From the NCBI RefSeq assembly GCF_904848585.1, contig NZ_CAJHCR010000004.1, forward strand, positions 186,001 to 250,000: a stretch of 64,000 nt of DNA, given 5' to 3'. The stretch comes from Paraburkholderia kirstenboschensis. Lineage in GTDB: Bacteria > Pseudomonadota > Gammaproteobacteria > Burkholderiales > Burkholderiaceae. The position numbers were made by a program, and so were the translations under genes. The notes under the pieces were generated by a model. That model saw nothing but the letters and a program-made list of their open reading frames with translations, was not told where the DNA came from and did not search any database. Positions 19,943-29,510 of this stretch are shown here, in pieces (the first letter of the stretch is position 1; every line of letters begins with the position of its first letter).

Positions 19943-20824
19943 ATGATCGAAACAACCGACTCGCTGCGCGATTGCCTCGCGCCAGCGAAACTCAACCTCT
20001 TTCTGCACATCACCGGACGCCGGCCGGACGGCTATCACACGCTGCAAACGGTCTTCCAGCTACTCGACTGGGGCGACACGCTGCACTTCAAGCGTCGCGC
20101 CGACGGACTCATCACGCGTAGCACCGAAATCGCCGACGTGCCCCCCGAACACGACCTCACCGTGCGCGCCGCCACGCTTCTGAAAGCGCATACAGGCTCG
20201 CCGGAAGGCGTCGATATAGAAATCGAAAAGCGCCTGCCCATGGGCGCGGGTCTCGGCGGCGGCAGTTCCGACGCAGCGACCACGCTGCTCGCGCTTAACC
20301 GGCTTTGGAACTTGAACGTGCCGCGGCTGGAATTGCAGGCGCTGGCGTTGAAGCTCGGTGCCGACGTGCCATTTTTCGTTTTCGGAAAAAATGCGTTCGC
20401 CCAGGGTGTCGGTGAAGCTTTAGACGTTGTACAATTGCCGCCGCGTCATTTCCTGGTAGTGACGCCGAGGGTTCATGTTCCGACTGCAGCGATTTTTTCC
20501 GAAAAAGCGTTGACAAGAGATTCAAAAGCCCTCACAATTACGGACTTTCCTGCAGAACTTAGCTGCAACACTGAGTGGCCAGAAAGCTTTGGCCGCAATG
20601 ACATGCAGCAGGTTGTCGTCGGAAAGTACGCGGAAGTAGCGCAAGTGCTGCGATGGTTTGAAAACGTCGCGCCGGCGCGGATGTCTGGATCTGGTGCAAG
20701 TGTCTTTGCAGCGTTCCGTAGCAAAGCTGAAGCAGAAGCGGTGCAAGCCAAACTGCCAGGCGAATGGAACAGCGCAGTGGCCGCCAGTCTAGAGCAACAT
20801 CCACTCTTTGCTTTCGCGTCATAG
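19943..20824 (+). CDS. ispE: 4-diphosphocytidyl-2-C-methyl-D-erythritol kinase
   Basis: 293 residues from MIETTDSL. IspE phosphorylates CDP-methylerythritol in the MEP isoprenoid pathway. GHMP-kinase motifs are present: [20 protein letters not shown] near the N-terminus, the P-loop-like [18 protein letters not shown], and the C-terminal [12 protein letters not shown]. The upstream in-frame start at 19901 is less likely by family length. The tRNA-Gln gene and prs follow. Confidence 0.95.
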   Translation: MIETTDSLRDCLAPAKLNLFLHITGRRPDGYHTLQTVFQLLDWGDTLHFKRRADGLITRSTEIADVPPEHDLTVRAATLLKAHTGSPEGVDIEIEKRLPMGAGLGGGSSDAATTLLALNRLWNLNVPRLELQALALKLGADVPFFVFGKNAFAQGVGEALDVVQLPPRHFLVVTPRVHVPTAAIFSEKALTRDSKALTITDFPAELSCNTEWPESFGRNDMQQVVVGKYAEVAQVLRWFENVAPARMSGSGASVFAAFRSKAEAEAVQAKLPGEWNSAVAASLEQHPLFAFAS

Positions 20825-20876
20825 GTTTTGCATCGTCGAACGAAACTCCATGTTCGGCGGGGCTCAAAGTTAGTGT

Positions 20877-20953
20877 AGGGGAGTCGCCAAGCTGGTTAAG
20901 GCACCGGATTTTGATTCCGGCATGCAAAGGTTCGAATCCTTTCTCCCCTGCCA
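20877..20953 (+). tRNA. tRNA-Gln (anticodon TTG)
   Basis: 77 nt. The acceptor arm AGGGGAG (20877-20883) pairs with CTCCCCT (20943-20949), followed by discriminator G and an encoded CCA (20951-20953). The anticodon stem CCGGA/TCCGG (20904-20908 and 20916-20920) closes a seven-base loop with TTG at 20911-20913, reading CAA. The T-arm contains GGTTCGAATCC. It lies 52 bp after ispE and 46 bp before prs, so it may be processed out of a longer transcript. Confidence 0.97.
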
Positions 20954-20999
20954 ATAGTTCTCGCATTTCCCCTCGCCCCCAGCCTGAAGCAGGTGCACG

Positions 21000-21956
21000 A
21001 TGAGCAGCCATGACGGCCTGATGGTTTTTACTGGCAACGCGAATCCCGCGCTTGCACAGGAAGTCGTCAAAATCCTCGGTATTCCCCTCGGCAAAGCAAT
21101 GGTTAGCCGTTTCTCAGACGGCGAAATCCAGGTCGAGATTCAGGAAAACGTGCGTGGCAAAGACGTCTTTGTTCTGCAGTCCACGTGCGCACCGGCGAAT
21201 GACAACCTGATGGAACTGATGATCATGGTCGACGCGCTCAAGCGTGCATCGGCTGGTCGGATCACTGCAGCCATCCCCTACTTCGGTTATGCACGTCAAG
21301 ATCGCCGCCCTCGTTCGGCGCGCGTCGCCATCTCGGCGAAAATCGTGGCGAACATGCTGGAAATCGCAGGCGTCGAGCGGATCATCACGATGGATCTGCA
21401 CGCCGACCAGATTCAAGGCTTCTTCGACATCCCCGTCGACAACATCTACGCTACGCCCGTGCTGCTCGGCGATCTGCGCAAGCAGAACTACGAGAACCTG
21501 TTGGTCGTTTCGCCGGACGTCGGCGGCGTGGTGCGAGCCCGGGCATTGGCGAAGCAGTTAAATTGCGACCTCGCGATCATCGACAAACGCCGCCCGAAGG
21601 CGAACGTTGCCGAAGTGATGAACATCATCGGTGAAGTGGAAGGCCGGACCTGCGTGATCATGGACGACATGGTCGACACCGCCGGCACGCTTTGCAAGGC
21701 AGCTCAGGTTTTGAAGGAACGTGGCGCGAAACAGGTTTTCGCTTATGCCACCCACCCGGTTCTGTCGGGCGGCGCCGGCGAGCGTATCGCCGCATCCGCA
21801 CTCGACGAACTCGTTGTCACGGACACGATCCCGCTCGGTGAAGAAGCCCGCTCGTGCGCGAAGATCCGTTCGTTGACCAGCGCCGGTCTGCTTGCCGAAA
21901 CGTTCTCGCGGATCCGCCGCGGCGATTCGGTCATGTCGCTGTTCGCTGAAAGTTAA
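21000..21956 (+). CDS. prs: Ribose-phosphate pyrophosphokinase
   Basis: 318 residues. Prs makes PRPP from ribose 5-phosphate and ATP, feeding purine, pyrimidine, histidine and NAD synthesis (hisC and apt users are nearby). Signatures include [20 protein letters not shown], the Mg/ATP region [20 protein letters not shown], and the PRPP-binding loop [14 protein letters not shown]. Full family length. It is followed by a terminator-like hairpin and rplY. Confidence 0.97.
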   Translation: MSSHDGLMVFTGNANPALAQEVVKILGIPLGKAMVSRFSDGEIQVEIQENVRGKDVFVLQSTCAPANDNLMELMIMVDALKRASAGRITAAIPYFGYARQDRRPRSARVAISAKIVANMLEIAGVERIITMDLHADQIQGFFDIPVDNIYATPVLLGDLRKQNYENLLVVSPDVGGVVRARALAKQLNCDLAIIDKRRPKANVAEVMNIIGEVEGRTCVIMDDMVDTAGTLCKAAQVLKERGAKQVFAYATHPVLSGGAGERIAASALDELVVTDTIPLGEEARSCAKIRSLTSAGLLAETFSRIRRGDSVMSLFAES

Positions 21957-22046
21957 GTATTTGCGAAGGCGCGGTGTATCGCTTCATGCGACACGCGCGC
22001 TTTTGCACAATCGGCGTGAACGAACGAAGGTTCATGCCGCAGCTCT

Positions 22047-22083
22047 GGGGCCTCAGCCATAACGGCTTGCGGGCCCCGTTTTT
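22047..22083 (+). terminator. Terminator-like hairpin between prs and rplY (possible attenuator)
   Basis: GGGGCC (22047-22052) pairs with GGCCCC (22072-22077), with an inner stem AGCC/GGCT around ATAAC, followed after one G by five Ts (22079-22083). It ends only 36 nt before the rplY ATG, and the rplY ribosome-binding site starts near 22109. That leaves no room for a promoter between them, so the hairpin probably lies inside the rplY leader or on prs-rplY read-through transcripts. Confidence 0.75.
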
Positions 22084-22119
22084 ACTGCCTGGTCGCGGGC
22101 AGTGCATTGGAGATTCAAA

Positions 22120-22737
22120 ATGAAAGTTGTCGCTTTCGAGCGTTCTTTGCAAGGTACGGGTGCGAGCCGCCGCCTGCGTAACTCGGGCAAGACCCCGGGC
22201 ATCGTATATGGCGCTGGTGCTGAAACGCAATTGGTCGAACTGGACCACAACGCGCTGTGGCACGCGCTGAAGAAAGAAGTTTTCCACTCGTCGATCCTCG
22301 ATCTGGAAGTCGGTGGCAAGTCGCAACAGGTTCTGCTGCGCGACGTGCAATACCACCCGTTCCGTCAGCTCGTGCTGCACGTGGACTTCCAGCGTGTCGA
22401 CGCATCGAAGAAGCTGCACACCAAGGTGCCGCTGCACTTCCTGAACCAGGAAAGCAACCCGGCAGTGAAGCTGGCGAGCGCGGTGATCTCGCACGTCGTC
22501 AATGAACTGGAAATCGAGTGCCTGCCGTCGGCACTGCCTGAATTCATCGAAGTCGACCTGGCCAAGATCGAAGCCGGTCAATCGGTTCACGCTAAGGACA
22601 TCCCGCTGCCGGCAGGCGTATCGCTGGTTGCTCACCTCGAAGCAGAAAACCCGGTGGTCGCTGCTGCAACGATCCCGGCTGGCGCAGTGTCCGAAAGCGA
22701 CGCCGCTGCTGGTGAAGGCGAAACGCCGGCTGCTTAA
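22120..22737 (+). CDS. rplY: 50S ribosomal protein L25/general stress protein Ctc
   Basis: 205 residues. It binds 5S rRNA in the 50S central protuberance. The N-terminal L25 domain begins [20 protein letters not shown] and includes [20 protein letters not shown]. The C-terminal TL5/CTC domain follows to about residue 185, and the tail is acidic and Ala/Glu-rich. This is the long CTC-type form, not the short 94-aa E. coli L25. The ATG at 22120 has TTGGAG upstream; an in-frame GTG six codons earlier is less likely. A strong terminator follows. Confidence 0.95.
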   Translation: MKVVAFERSLQGTGASRRLRNSGKTPGIVYGAGAETQLVELDHNALWHALKKEVFHSSILDLEVGGKSQQVLLRDVQYHPFRQLVLHVDFQRVDASKKLHTKVPLHFLNQESNPAVKLASAVISHVVNELEIECLPSALPEFIEVDLAKIEAGQSVHAKDIPLPAGVSLVAHLEAENPVVAAATIPAGAVSESDAAAGEGETPAA

Positions 22738-22797
22738 GCGCGCTTCGCGCAGCGAGCAAGTAATCCTCTCGATTCGTTTCGATGAGACGATCGATGT

Positions 22798-22831
22798 GAC
22801 CCGCCGAGGTTCGCCCCGGCGGGTTTTTTTT
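22798..22831 (+). terminator. Rho-independent terminator after rplY
   Basis: ACCCGCCG and CGGCGGGT form the stem (loop AGGTTCGCCC region) and run directly into a tract of eight or more Ts. It separates rplY from pth. Confidence 0.9.
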
Positions 22832-22886
22832 CGGTTATTTCGGCCCGGCCGCGTTTCGCTTGCGGGCCAGATGGACCCACGCAATC

Positions 22887-23489
22887 ATGATCAAGCTGAT
22901 CGTCGGCCTCGGCAATCCGGGCGCCGAATACACTGCGACGCGCCATAACGCCGGCTTCTGGCTGGTGGATCAACTGGCGCGCGAAGCGGGCACGACGCTG
23001 CGCGACGAGCGGCGCTTCCATGGCTTTTACGCGAAGGCGCGACTCCACGGCGAGGAAGTGCACCTGCTGGAGCCGCAGACTTATATGAACCGCTCGGGTC
23101 AGTCTGTCGTCGCAGTCGCGCAATTCTTCAAGATTCTTCCCGACGAAATCCTGGTCGCGCATGACGAACTCGACATGCCGCCCGGCAGCGTGAAGCTGAA
23201 GCTCGGCGGCGGCAGCGGCGGACATAACGGCTTGAAGGACATCACGGCGCACCTGTCGTCGCAGCAATATTGGCGACTGCGCATCGGCATCGGGCATCCA
23301 CGCGACCTGATTCCTGAAAGCGCGCGTGCGGGCGCCAAGCCCGACGTCGCGAACTACGTCCTGAAACCACCGCGGCGTGAAGAGCAGGATGCGATCGACG
23401 CGTCCATCGAGCGCGCGTTGGCGGTCATGCCGCAGATCATCAAAGGCGAGCTTGAACGAGCGATGATGCAACTGCATCGCAATTCGTGA
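22887..23489 (+). CDS. pth: Peptidyl-tRNA hydrolase
   Basis: 200 residues. Pth frees tRNA from prematurely released peptidyl-tRNA. The N-terminal [20 protein letters not shown] contains the catalytic His, and the conserved [13 protein letters not shown] and [12 protein letters not shown] segments are intact. The ATG at 22887 puts the catalytic motif at the usual position; upstream in-frame codons are not conserved-looking. It follows the rplY terminator by 56 bp. The downstream gap to hisC (about 190 bp) shows only GC-rich sequence. Confidence 0.96.
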   Translation: MIKLIVGLGNPGAEYTATRHNAGFWLVDQLAREAGTTLRDERRFHGFYAKARLHGEEVHLLEPQTYMNRSGQSVVAVAQFFKILPDEILVAHDELDMPPGSVKLKLGGGSGGHNGLKDITAHLSSQQYWRLRIGIGHPRDLIPESARAGAKPDVANYVLKPPRREEQDAIDASIERALAVMPQIIKGELERAMMQLHRNS

Positions 23490-23683
23490 CTGGTGTTGCG
23501 CGCGGCGGCGCAGATCGAGGTGAACCAGCGCGCGGCGGCGCCCGTCATCGAGCCTTTACAACGGCCATCGGCGTGGGGAAGGAGTAAGCGCTTTGTCCGG
23601 CCAAAGCAGCTAAAAAAGCGCGCCTCCGGCGAGTAGCTAAAGCCCTAACCCGATCGACCACCTTGCAAGGATAGGAGAGTGCT

Positions 23684-24763
23684 TTGAGCCGATATTGGAG
23701 TGACATCGTTCACCGACTGACGCCGTATGTGCCGGGCGAGCAACCCCTGCTCGCCCATCCGGTCAAGCTGAACACCAACGAAAATCCCTATCCTCCGTCG
23801 CCCCGCGTGCTCGAGGCGATTCGCCAGGAACTGGCCGATGCAGGCGAGTCGCTGCGCCGCTACCCGGACCCCACCGCGCTCAAGTTGCGCGAAACAGTTG
23901 CCGCCTACCACGGCATCCGTGCCGATCAGGTGTTCGCGGGCAACGGCTCGGATGAAGTGCTTGCGCTCACCTTCCAGGCTTTGCTGAAGCACGACAAACC
24001 TTTGCTGTTCCCTGACATCACGTACAGCTTCTATCCCACGTACGCGAGGCTTTTCGACGTCGACTACCAGACGATTCCGCTGGACGAAAATTTCGCCATC
24101 AATGTCGACGACTACGCCGTTGCGAACGGCGGCATCCTGTTTCCGAACCCGAATGCGCCGACTGGACGTCCGTTGCCGCTCGCCGATATCGAGCGCCTGG
24201 TAGCGAAAAACGCCGACTCCGTTACGGTGATCGACGAAGCCTATGTCGACTTCGGAGCCGAGTCGGCGATTGGACTGATCGACCGCTTTCCGAATCTGCT
24301 CGTCGTGCAGACAGTGTCCAAGTCGCGCTCGCTGGCAGGCATGCGCGTCGGCTTCGCCTTTGGCAACGCGGAGCTGATCGACGCGCTCAATCGTGTGAAA
24401 GACAGCTTCAACTCCTATCCGCTCGACCGCCTCGCGCAAGTCGCCGCCCGCGCGGCTTACGAAGACGACGCGTGGTTTCGCGACACGTGCGCAAAAGTGA
24501 TTGCAAGCCGCGAGCGACTGGCGGCGGGGCTAACGGCGCTAGGCTTCGACGTGGTGCCGTCCGCAGCCAATCTGCTGTTTGCGCGTCACGAGGCGTACGA
24601 CGCGACAACGCTCGTGTCTCGGCTTCGTGAAAGGGAAATTTTCGTGCGCCACTTCAACGCGCCGAGAATCGACCAACACTTGCGCATCTCGGTCGGTACC
24701 GACGCGGAGTGCGGCCTTTTGCTCGACGCATTGCGCGACATATTCAGCGCCTACATCGGCTGA
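23684..24763 (+). CDS. hisC: Histidinol-phosphate aminotransferase
   Basis: 359 residues beginning at a TTG codon with a good Shine-Dalgarno sequence (AGGAGAG, about 23672-23678). HisC is a PLP enzyme converting imidazole acetol phosphate to histidinol phosphate. Motifs: [14 protein letters not shown] near the N-terminus, FPNPNAPTG, the PLP Lys in [16 protein letters not shown], and RISVGTDAE at the C-terminus. It stands alone, away from any other his gene in the window, so it may be a second hisC copy also serving aromatic transamination. Confidence 0.92.
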   Translation: MSRYWSDIVHRLTPYVPGEQPLLAHPVKLNTNENPYPPSPRVLEAIRQELADAGESLRRYPDPTALKLRETVAAYHGIRADQVFAGNGSDEVLALTFQALLKHDKPLLFPDITYSFYPTYARLFDVDYQTIPLDENFAINVDDYAVANGGILFPNPNAPTGRPLPLADIERLVAKNADSVTVIDEAYVDFGAESAIGLIDRFPNLLVVQTVSKSRSLAGMRVGFAFGNAELIDALNRVKDSFNSYPLDRLAQVAARAAYEDDAWFRDTCAKVIASRERLAAGLTALGFDVVPSAANLLFARHEAYDATTLVSRLREREIFVRHFNAPRIDQHLRISVGTDAECGLLLDALRDIFSAYIG

Positions 24764-24782
24764 TTCTGATTGGACGTGCGCG

Positions 24783-24816
24783 AAAAAAAACGGCGAGGCC
24801 CGCGCCTCGCCGTTTT
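24783..24816. terminator. Bidirectional terminator between hisC and the ferredoxin gene
   Basis: Eight As precede the stem CGGCGAGGC, loop CCGC, then GCCTCGCCG followed by TTTT. The symmetry suits both convergent genes. Confidence 0.9.
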
Positions 24817-24836
24817 ACATTCCCACCGCAAGAACG

Positions 24837-25148
<312 letters not shown>

Positions 25149-25157
25149 TTACGCCGG

Positions 25158-25673
25158 TTACGGCAGCGCCGCTGGAGCGCCGTTATCCTGGTCCAACGCC
25201 GCAACCTTTTCCTTCAGCCATTTTTCGACCGACGGGAAAACGAACTTGCTCACGTCGCCGCCCAACTGCGCAATCTCGCGCACGATCGTGCCCGAGATGA
25301 ACTGGTATTGATCGGACGGCGTCATGAACATGGTTTCGACGTCCGGCAACAGATAGCGGTTCATGCCCGCCATCTGAAACTCATACTCGAAGTCGGACAC
25401 CGCGCGCAGTCCGCGCACGATCACTCGCGCGTTATTGCTGCGAACGAAGTCCTTCAGCAGCCCTTTGAAGCTCATGACCTGAACATTCGGGTAATGGCCC
25501 AGCACTTCGTGAGCGATATCAAGCCGCTCTTTCAGCGTGAAGAACGGCTTCTTGTTGCGGCTGTCGGCGACACCGACCACCAGCGTGTCGAAGATGCTCG
25601 ACGCGCGCCGAACGAGGTCTTCGTGACCGCGCGTTAGCGGATCGAACGTGCCCGGGTACACGGCGACTACCAT
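25158..25673 (-). CDS. coaD: Phosphopantetheine adenylyltransferase
   Basis: 171 residues. CoaD adenylates 4'-phosphopantetheine, the penultimate step of CoA synthesis. The nucleotidyl-transferase motif appears at the N-terminus as [18 protein letters not shown] (T-x-G-H form), and the [15 protein letters not shown] segment of bacterial CoaD is present (ISSTIVR in many homologues). Full length. It is downstream of rsmD on the same strand (about 110 bp), the usual rsmD-coaD pairing. Confidence 0.96.
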   Translation of the reverse strand: MVVAVYPGTFDPLTRGHEDLVRRASSIFDTLVVGVADSRNKKPFFTLKERLDIAHEVLGHYPNVQVMSFKGLLKDFVRSNNARVIVRGLRAVSDFEYEFQMAGMNRYLLPDVETMFMTPSDQYQFISGTIVREIAQLGGDVSKFVFPSVEKWLKEKVAALDQDNGAPAALP

Positions 25674-25785
25674 GAGATTTCTCCTCTCTTCAGACAGATG
25701 GGCACGTCAAAGCGTCCACGCGACGCATTTGGCACCGGCCGCGCGCGTGACGGCAAACCGTCCGGCGCTTGTTATGGAAGGCGCA

Positions 25786-26400
25786 TTATTCCTCATTTTC
25801 GCGCTGCAGCAAATGGAAGTGGACAGCGCCCGCCTTGCCTTGCCGCACGATTTCCCACCCTGCAAGCGCTTCGTTCGCGCCGGGCTCGATCGCCACGCCA
25901 GCTTCCACATATAGGAAACCCTCGTCGCTCACGAGCGGAGCGGCCAGCGCGAGCGCTTTGTCCAGCACATCCGTGCCAAACGGCGGGTCGAGGAATACCA
26001 CGTCGAACGAACCGGGAGGCAGGCTCGCCGCAAGGCGTAAACCGTCGGCCTCGGCAATTTCGATCATGCGCGCCGCGAGGCGTTCCTGGTTTGCCCGCAA
26101 CTGGGTCGCCGCTCTCGCGTTACGCTCGACCATCAGCACGCGTGCGGCGCCGCGCGACGCCGCTTCGAAGCCGAGCGCGCCGCTGCCGGCAAACAGATCG
26201 AGGCAGCGCTGACCATCCAGACGTTGCCCGAGCCAGTTGAACAGCGTTTCGCGGACGCGGTCCGGCGTGGGGCGCAAGCCGTCCAGGTCGAGCACGGGCA
26301 GCGGCGTGCGTTTCCAGTCGCCGCCGATAATCCGGATGGCGTGCGGCTTGCCGCCTTTGGACGAAGCGCCATGGGCGCGGGAAGTGGCTGAACGGGGCAT
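25786..26400 (-). CDS. rsmD: 16S rRNA (guanine966-N2)-methyltransferase
   Basis: 204 residues from MPRSATSRAHG; the frame is open 78 codons farther upstream. RsmD methylates G966 of 16S rRNA using SAM. Motifs: HAIRIIGGDWKRTPL, LRPTPDRVRETLFNWL, the SAM loop CLDLFAGSGALGFEA, and the catalytic VVFLDPPFGTD. The N-terminal ~20 residues are basic and poorly conserved. It is divergent from ftsY (242 bp), as commonly seen. Confidence 0.95.
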   Translation of the reverse strand: MPRSATSRAHGASSKGGKPHAIRIIGGDWKRTPLPVLDLDGLRPTPDRVRETLFNWLGQRLDGQRCLDLFAGSGALGFEAASRGAARVLMVERNARAATQLRANQERLAARMIEIAEADGLRLAASLPPGSFDVVFLDPPFGTDVLDKALALAAPLVSDEGFLYVEAGVAIEPGANEALAGWEIVRQGKAGAVHFHLLQRENEE

Positions 26401-26642
26401 GCAGTTTCGATTACGTTGATAGAAGCGTCCGCTGCGTCGAAGCAAGCGGACCGGAGCGCCAACGTTACCACAGGGGCGCGGCGCGTCCAGCCTGGCCGTT
26501 CGGCCTATACGACGTGCGACGGCGCGCCTGATAAAATGTGCGGCTTCCAGCGCCTTGCATCCCGCATCGCAACGCTGCCTGCCGCTTTCGCCGGTGCTGT
26601 ACCGGCTGCGCGCATCGGCGCGCGCTCTCACCATGCCAGATC

Positions 26643-27824
26643 ATGTTCAGCTTTTTCAAACGATTCAAGGGTTCGAAAGAGTCCGAAAACGCGCCAGACG
26701 AATCGCAAATCGCGCCGGAGGGGCTGATTGACGAGCCGGCCGTAGAAGCGCCGGTCGCGCCTCCTCTCCCGGCAACCACCGGGCCGGCTTCCACTTCCAG
26801 CCCGCCGGCTAGCATTATGTCGCCGGCCGCCGCCTCGCCGGAACCGCAGCCCCAGCCGGATTTCGAGGAATCGACGCTCGAGACCGTCGAAATCGTGCCT
26901 CCGCCCTTGCAGGATGCGAGCGCGAAACGCTCGTGGCTGACTCGTCTGAAAACCGGTTTGTCGAAGACCAGTTCGAGTCTCACCGGCATTTTCGTCGGCA
27001 CCAAGATCGACGAGGAGCTTTACGAAGAGCTGGAAACCGCGCTGATCATGTCCGACGCGGGCGTCGACGCAACCGAATTCCTGCTTGAAGCGCTGCGCGA
27101 GAAGGTTCGCACCGAGCGTCTTACGGAGCCGCAACAGGTCAAGACGGCGCTGCGCGCGCTACTGGTCGAGTTGCTTAAGCCGCTAGAAAGCTCGCTGATG
27201 CTCGGGCGCGCGCAGCCGCTCGTCATGATGATCGCGGGCGTCAACGGCGCGGGCAAGACGACGAGCATCGGCAAGCTCGCCAAGCATCTGCAGAGTTTTA
27301 ACCAGTCGGTGTTGCTTGCCGCCGGCGACACGTTCCGCGCCGCCGCGCGCGAGCAGTTGGCGATCTGGGGACAACGCAACAACGTCACCGTGGTGTCGCA
27401 GGAAAGCGGCGATCCGGCGGCCGTCATTTTCGACGCGGTCGGTGCCGCGCGGGCGCGCAAGATCGACGTGATGATGGCGGACACGGCCGGCCGTCTGCCT
27501 ACGCAGTTGCATCTGATGGAGGAATTGCGCAAGGTCAAGCGCGTGATCGGCAAGGCGCAAGACGGCGCGCCGCACGAGGTGTTGCTCGTCATCGACGCCA
27601 ATACCGGGCAGAACGCGCTTGCGCAGGTCAAGGCTTTCGACGACGCGCTGGGCTTGACCGGCCTGATCGTCACCAAGCTCGACGGTACGGCCAAGGGCGG
27701 CATTCTTGCAGCCATCGCGCGGCAGCGACCAATTCCGGTGTACTTCATCGGCGTTGGCGAAAAGGTCGAGGACTTGCAGCCTTTCAGCGCTGAAGAGTTC
27801 TCAGATGCGTTGCTAGGCGGGTAA
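26643..27824 (+). CDS. ftsY: Signal recognition particle receptor FtsY
   Basis: 393 residues from MFSFFKRFKGS. FtsY docks SRP-ribosome complexes at the membrane. An acidic, Pro/Ala-rich A domain (about 10-95) precedes the NG domain. The GTPase motifs are [38 protein letters not shown] and TKLDGTAKGG. The N-terminal amphipathic Phe/Lys start is typical. Upstream in-frame codons are rejected because they encode Cys/Arg-rich sequence. A terminator follows. Confidence 0.96.
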   Translation: MFSFFKRFKGSKESENAPDESQIAPEGLIDEPAVEAPVAPPLPATTGPASTSSPPASIMSPAAASPEPQPQPDFEESTLETVEIVPPPLQDASAKRSWLTRLKTGLSKTSSSLTGIFVGTKIDEELYEELETALIMSDAGVDATEFLLEALREKVRTERLTEPQQVKTALRALLVELLKPLESSLMLGRAQPLVMMIAGVNGAGKTTSIGKLAKHLQSFNQSVLLAAGDTFRAAAREQLAIWGQRNNVTVVSQESGDPAAVIFDAVGAARARKIDVMMADTAGRLPTQLHLMEELRKVKRVIGKAQDGAPHEVLLVIDANTGQNALAQVKAFDDALGLTGLIVTKLDGTAKGGILAAIARQRPIPVYFIGVGEKVEDLQPFSAEEFSDALLGG

Positions 27825-27863
27825 GCCGAAGCCGCGCCACCACCGGCGCCACGCCGGCAAGCC

Positions 27864-27893
27864 AAAAAAAGGGCACTCCTCGGAGTGCCCTTT
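27864..27893. terminator. Bidirectional terminator between ftsY and maiA
   Basis: Seven As, then GGGCACTCC/GGAGTGCCC around TC, then TTT. It can serve ftsY (+) and the zeta-GST gene (-). Confidence 0.88.
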
Positions 27894-27916
27894 CTGCACC
27901 GGCAACGCCGTGCGGC

Positions 27917-28561
27917 TCATTCGGCGTCTGGCTGCACGCCGGGCGCAGCGCGCGCAAACGCGTCGATTTGCATCGCGTGCTCATAGATGCGCTGTATGGT
28001 CGGATACCTTGCCGTATCGACATTGAAGCGCTGCGCGTTAAACACCTGCGGGATCAGGCACGCGTCGGCGAGTGTCGGCTCGTCGCCGAAACAAAGCTTG
28101 CCGGTGCGCGCGTCGCCTGCAAGGTGAGCCTCCAGCGTCGCAAAGCCGGTGTCCACCCAGTGCCGGTACCAGGCGTCTTTCGCGTCGTTCTCCACGCGCA
28201 GCGTGTGTTTCAGATACTTCAGCACCCGCAGATTGTTTAGCGGATGAATTTCGCACGCCACCTGCAACGCGACCGACCGCACATATGCACGGTCGGCGGG
28301 CGCCTTCGGCAGAAGCGGCGGCTCGGGATGCGTTTCCTCGAGATATTCGATGATGGCTAGCGACTGCGGCATCACCTCATGGCCGTCGATCAACGTGGGC
28401 ACGATGCCGTCCACGTTGACCTTGCGGTATTCCGGCTTCAACTGCTCGCCACCGTCTCGCACGAGATGCACAGGCACATACTCGTACGGCAGGTTCTTCA
28501 GGTTTAGAGCAATCCGCACCCGATACGACGCCGAGCTGCGAAAATAGCTATAGAGCTTCAT
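27917..28561 (-). CDS. maiA: Maleylacetoacetate/maleylpyruvate isomerase (zeta-class GST)
   Basis: 214 residues. Zeta-class glutathione S-transferases isomerise maleylacetoacetate (tyrosine pathway) or maleylpyruvate (gentisate pathway) using glutathione. The N-terminal thioredoxin fold has the active motif FRSSASYRVRIALNLK, and DGHEVMPQSLAIIEYLEE contributes to glutathione binding. The downstream helical domain is complete. It lies 25 bp after the FAA-hydrolase gene, so the two probably act in sequence. Whether the substrate is the pyruvate or acetoacetate form cannot be decided here. Confidence 0.9.
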   Translation of the reverse strand: MKLYSYFRSSASYRVRIALNLKNLPYEYVPVHLVRDGGEQLKPEYRKVNVDGIVPTLIDGHEVMPQSLAIIEYLEETHPEPPLLPKAPADRAYVRSVALQVACEIHPLNNLRVLKYLKHTLRVENDAKDAWYRHWVDTGFATLEAHLAGDARTGKLCFGDEPTLADACLIPQVFNAQRFNVDTARYPTIQRIYEHAMQIDAFARAAPGVQPDAE

Positions 28562-28586
28562 GTGGTTGTCTCCTCCCAGAACTACT

Positions 28587-29285
28587 TCAGACGACGCGCA
28601 CGCTGAACTCGCCCAGCCCGTCCACGCCGCCTTTCATCAGATCGCCCTGCACCACCGCGCCGACGCCTTCCGGCGTGCCGGTGAAAATCAGATCGCCCGG
28701 CTGCAACTCGAAGAGCGTCGACAGGTAGGCAATGGTTTCGCCTACCGACCAGATGAGCTGCGACACGTCCGAGCGTTGCTTCTCTTCACCGTTCACGGAC
28801 AGCCAGATCGCGCCCTTCCCGATGTGGCCCACGCTCGACACGGGATGAATCGGGCCAAGCGGCGCGGAGTGATCGAAACCCTTTGCGGTGTCCCACGGAC
28901 GACCCAGCTTCTTCGCCTCGGCCTGCAGGTCCCGGCGCGTCATGTCGAGACCGAGCGCGTAGCCATAGACGTGATCCAGCGCGCTCTCCGCGGAGATATT
29001 TTTGCCGCCTTTGCCGATCGCCGCGACGAGCTCCATCTCGAAGTGGAGGTTTTTCGATAGCGTCGGAAAAGGGAATTCGCCGATCTCGCCCGGCGCGACA
29101 TACAGGACGGCATCCGCCGGCTTGCCGAAGAAAAACGGCGGCTCGCGGTCGGGATCGTGCCCCATCTCGCGGGCATGCGCCTCGTAGTTGCGGCCGACGC
29201 AATAAATGCGACGCACAGGGAACTGCTCGCTGGACCCCACAACCGGCACTCCGACCACCGGTGCCGGTGCAAATACGTAACTCAT
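28587..29285 (-). CDS. Fumarylacetoacetate hydrolase family protein (fumarylpyruvate hydrolase-like)
   Basis: 232 residues, the short FAH form rather than the ~420-residue fumarylacetoacetase. Motifs include YCVGRNYEAHAREMG, PPFFFGKPADAVL, a metal-binding Glu set in LHFEMELVAAIGKGG, and LIFTGTPEGVGAV near the C-terminus. Size and the VGRNYEAHAREMG start resemble NagK-type fumarylpyruvate hydrolase of the gentisate pathway. With the adjacent GST isomerase it forms a two-gene module for the last steps of gentisate or homogentisate-like breakdown; no ring-cleavage dioxygenase is in the window. Confidence 0.88.
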   Translation of the reverse strand: MSYVFAPAPVVGVPVVGSSEQFPVRRIYCVGRNYEAHAREMGHDPDREPPFFFGKPADAVLYVAPGEIGEFPFPTLSKNLHFEMELVAAIGKGGKNISAESALDHVYGYALGLDMTRRDLQAEAKKLGRPWDTAKGFDHSAPLGPIHPVSSVGHIGKGAIWLSVNGEEKQRSDVSQLIWSVGETIAYLSTLFELQPGDLIFTGTPEGVGAVVQGDLMKGGVDGLGEFSVRVV

Positions 29286-29510
29286 CCGGTTCTCCGTTCT
29301 TCGATATGAGCCGCAGCGCGGCGATAAAACAGCGAGTGTAACGCGCGGTAGAAGGTGGCGTGCGCCAGTCCGGCACGGGTTCGCGACAGCGGCGCGCCAG
29401 TGCCCACGCCTCGCCAGACGGCTATAGATGCGATACTCACATTAGATAACGTCCCTTGAATACCGTGGCGGCCGACCCGATGGCGGCACGCCAGCACGTC
29501 AATTGCTCCC

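Noticed and set aside
23490..23683. GC-rich repeats (GCGCGCGGCGGCG twice) in the pth-hisC gap
   Set aside because: Short and composed of the background GC word; not separable from chance, and no stem with a T-tract was found.
29286..29510. Possible short genes between the FAA hydrolase and ybiB
   Set aside because: Frames here lack a good start signal and have no recognisable features; probably promoter region only.
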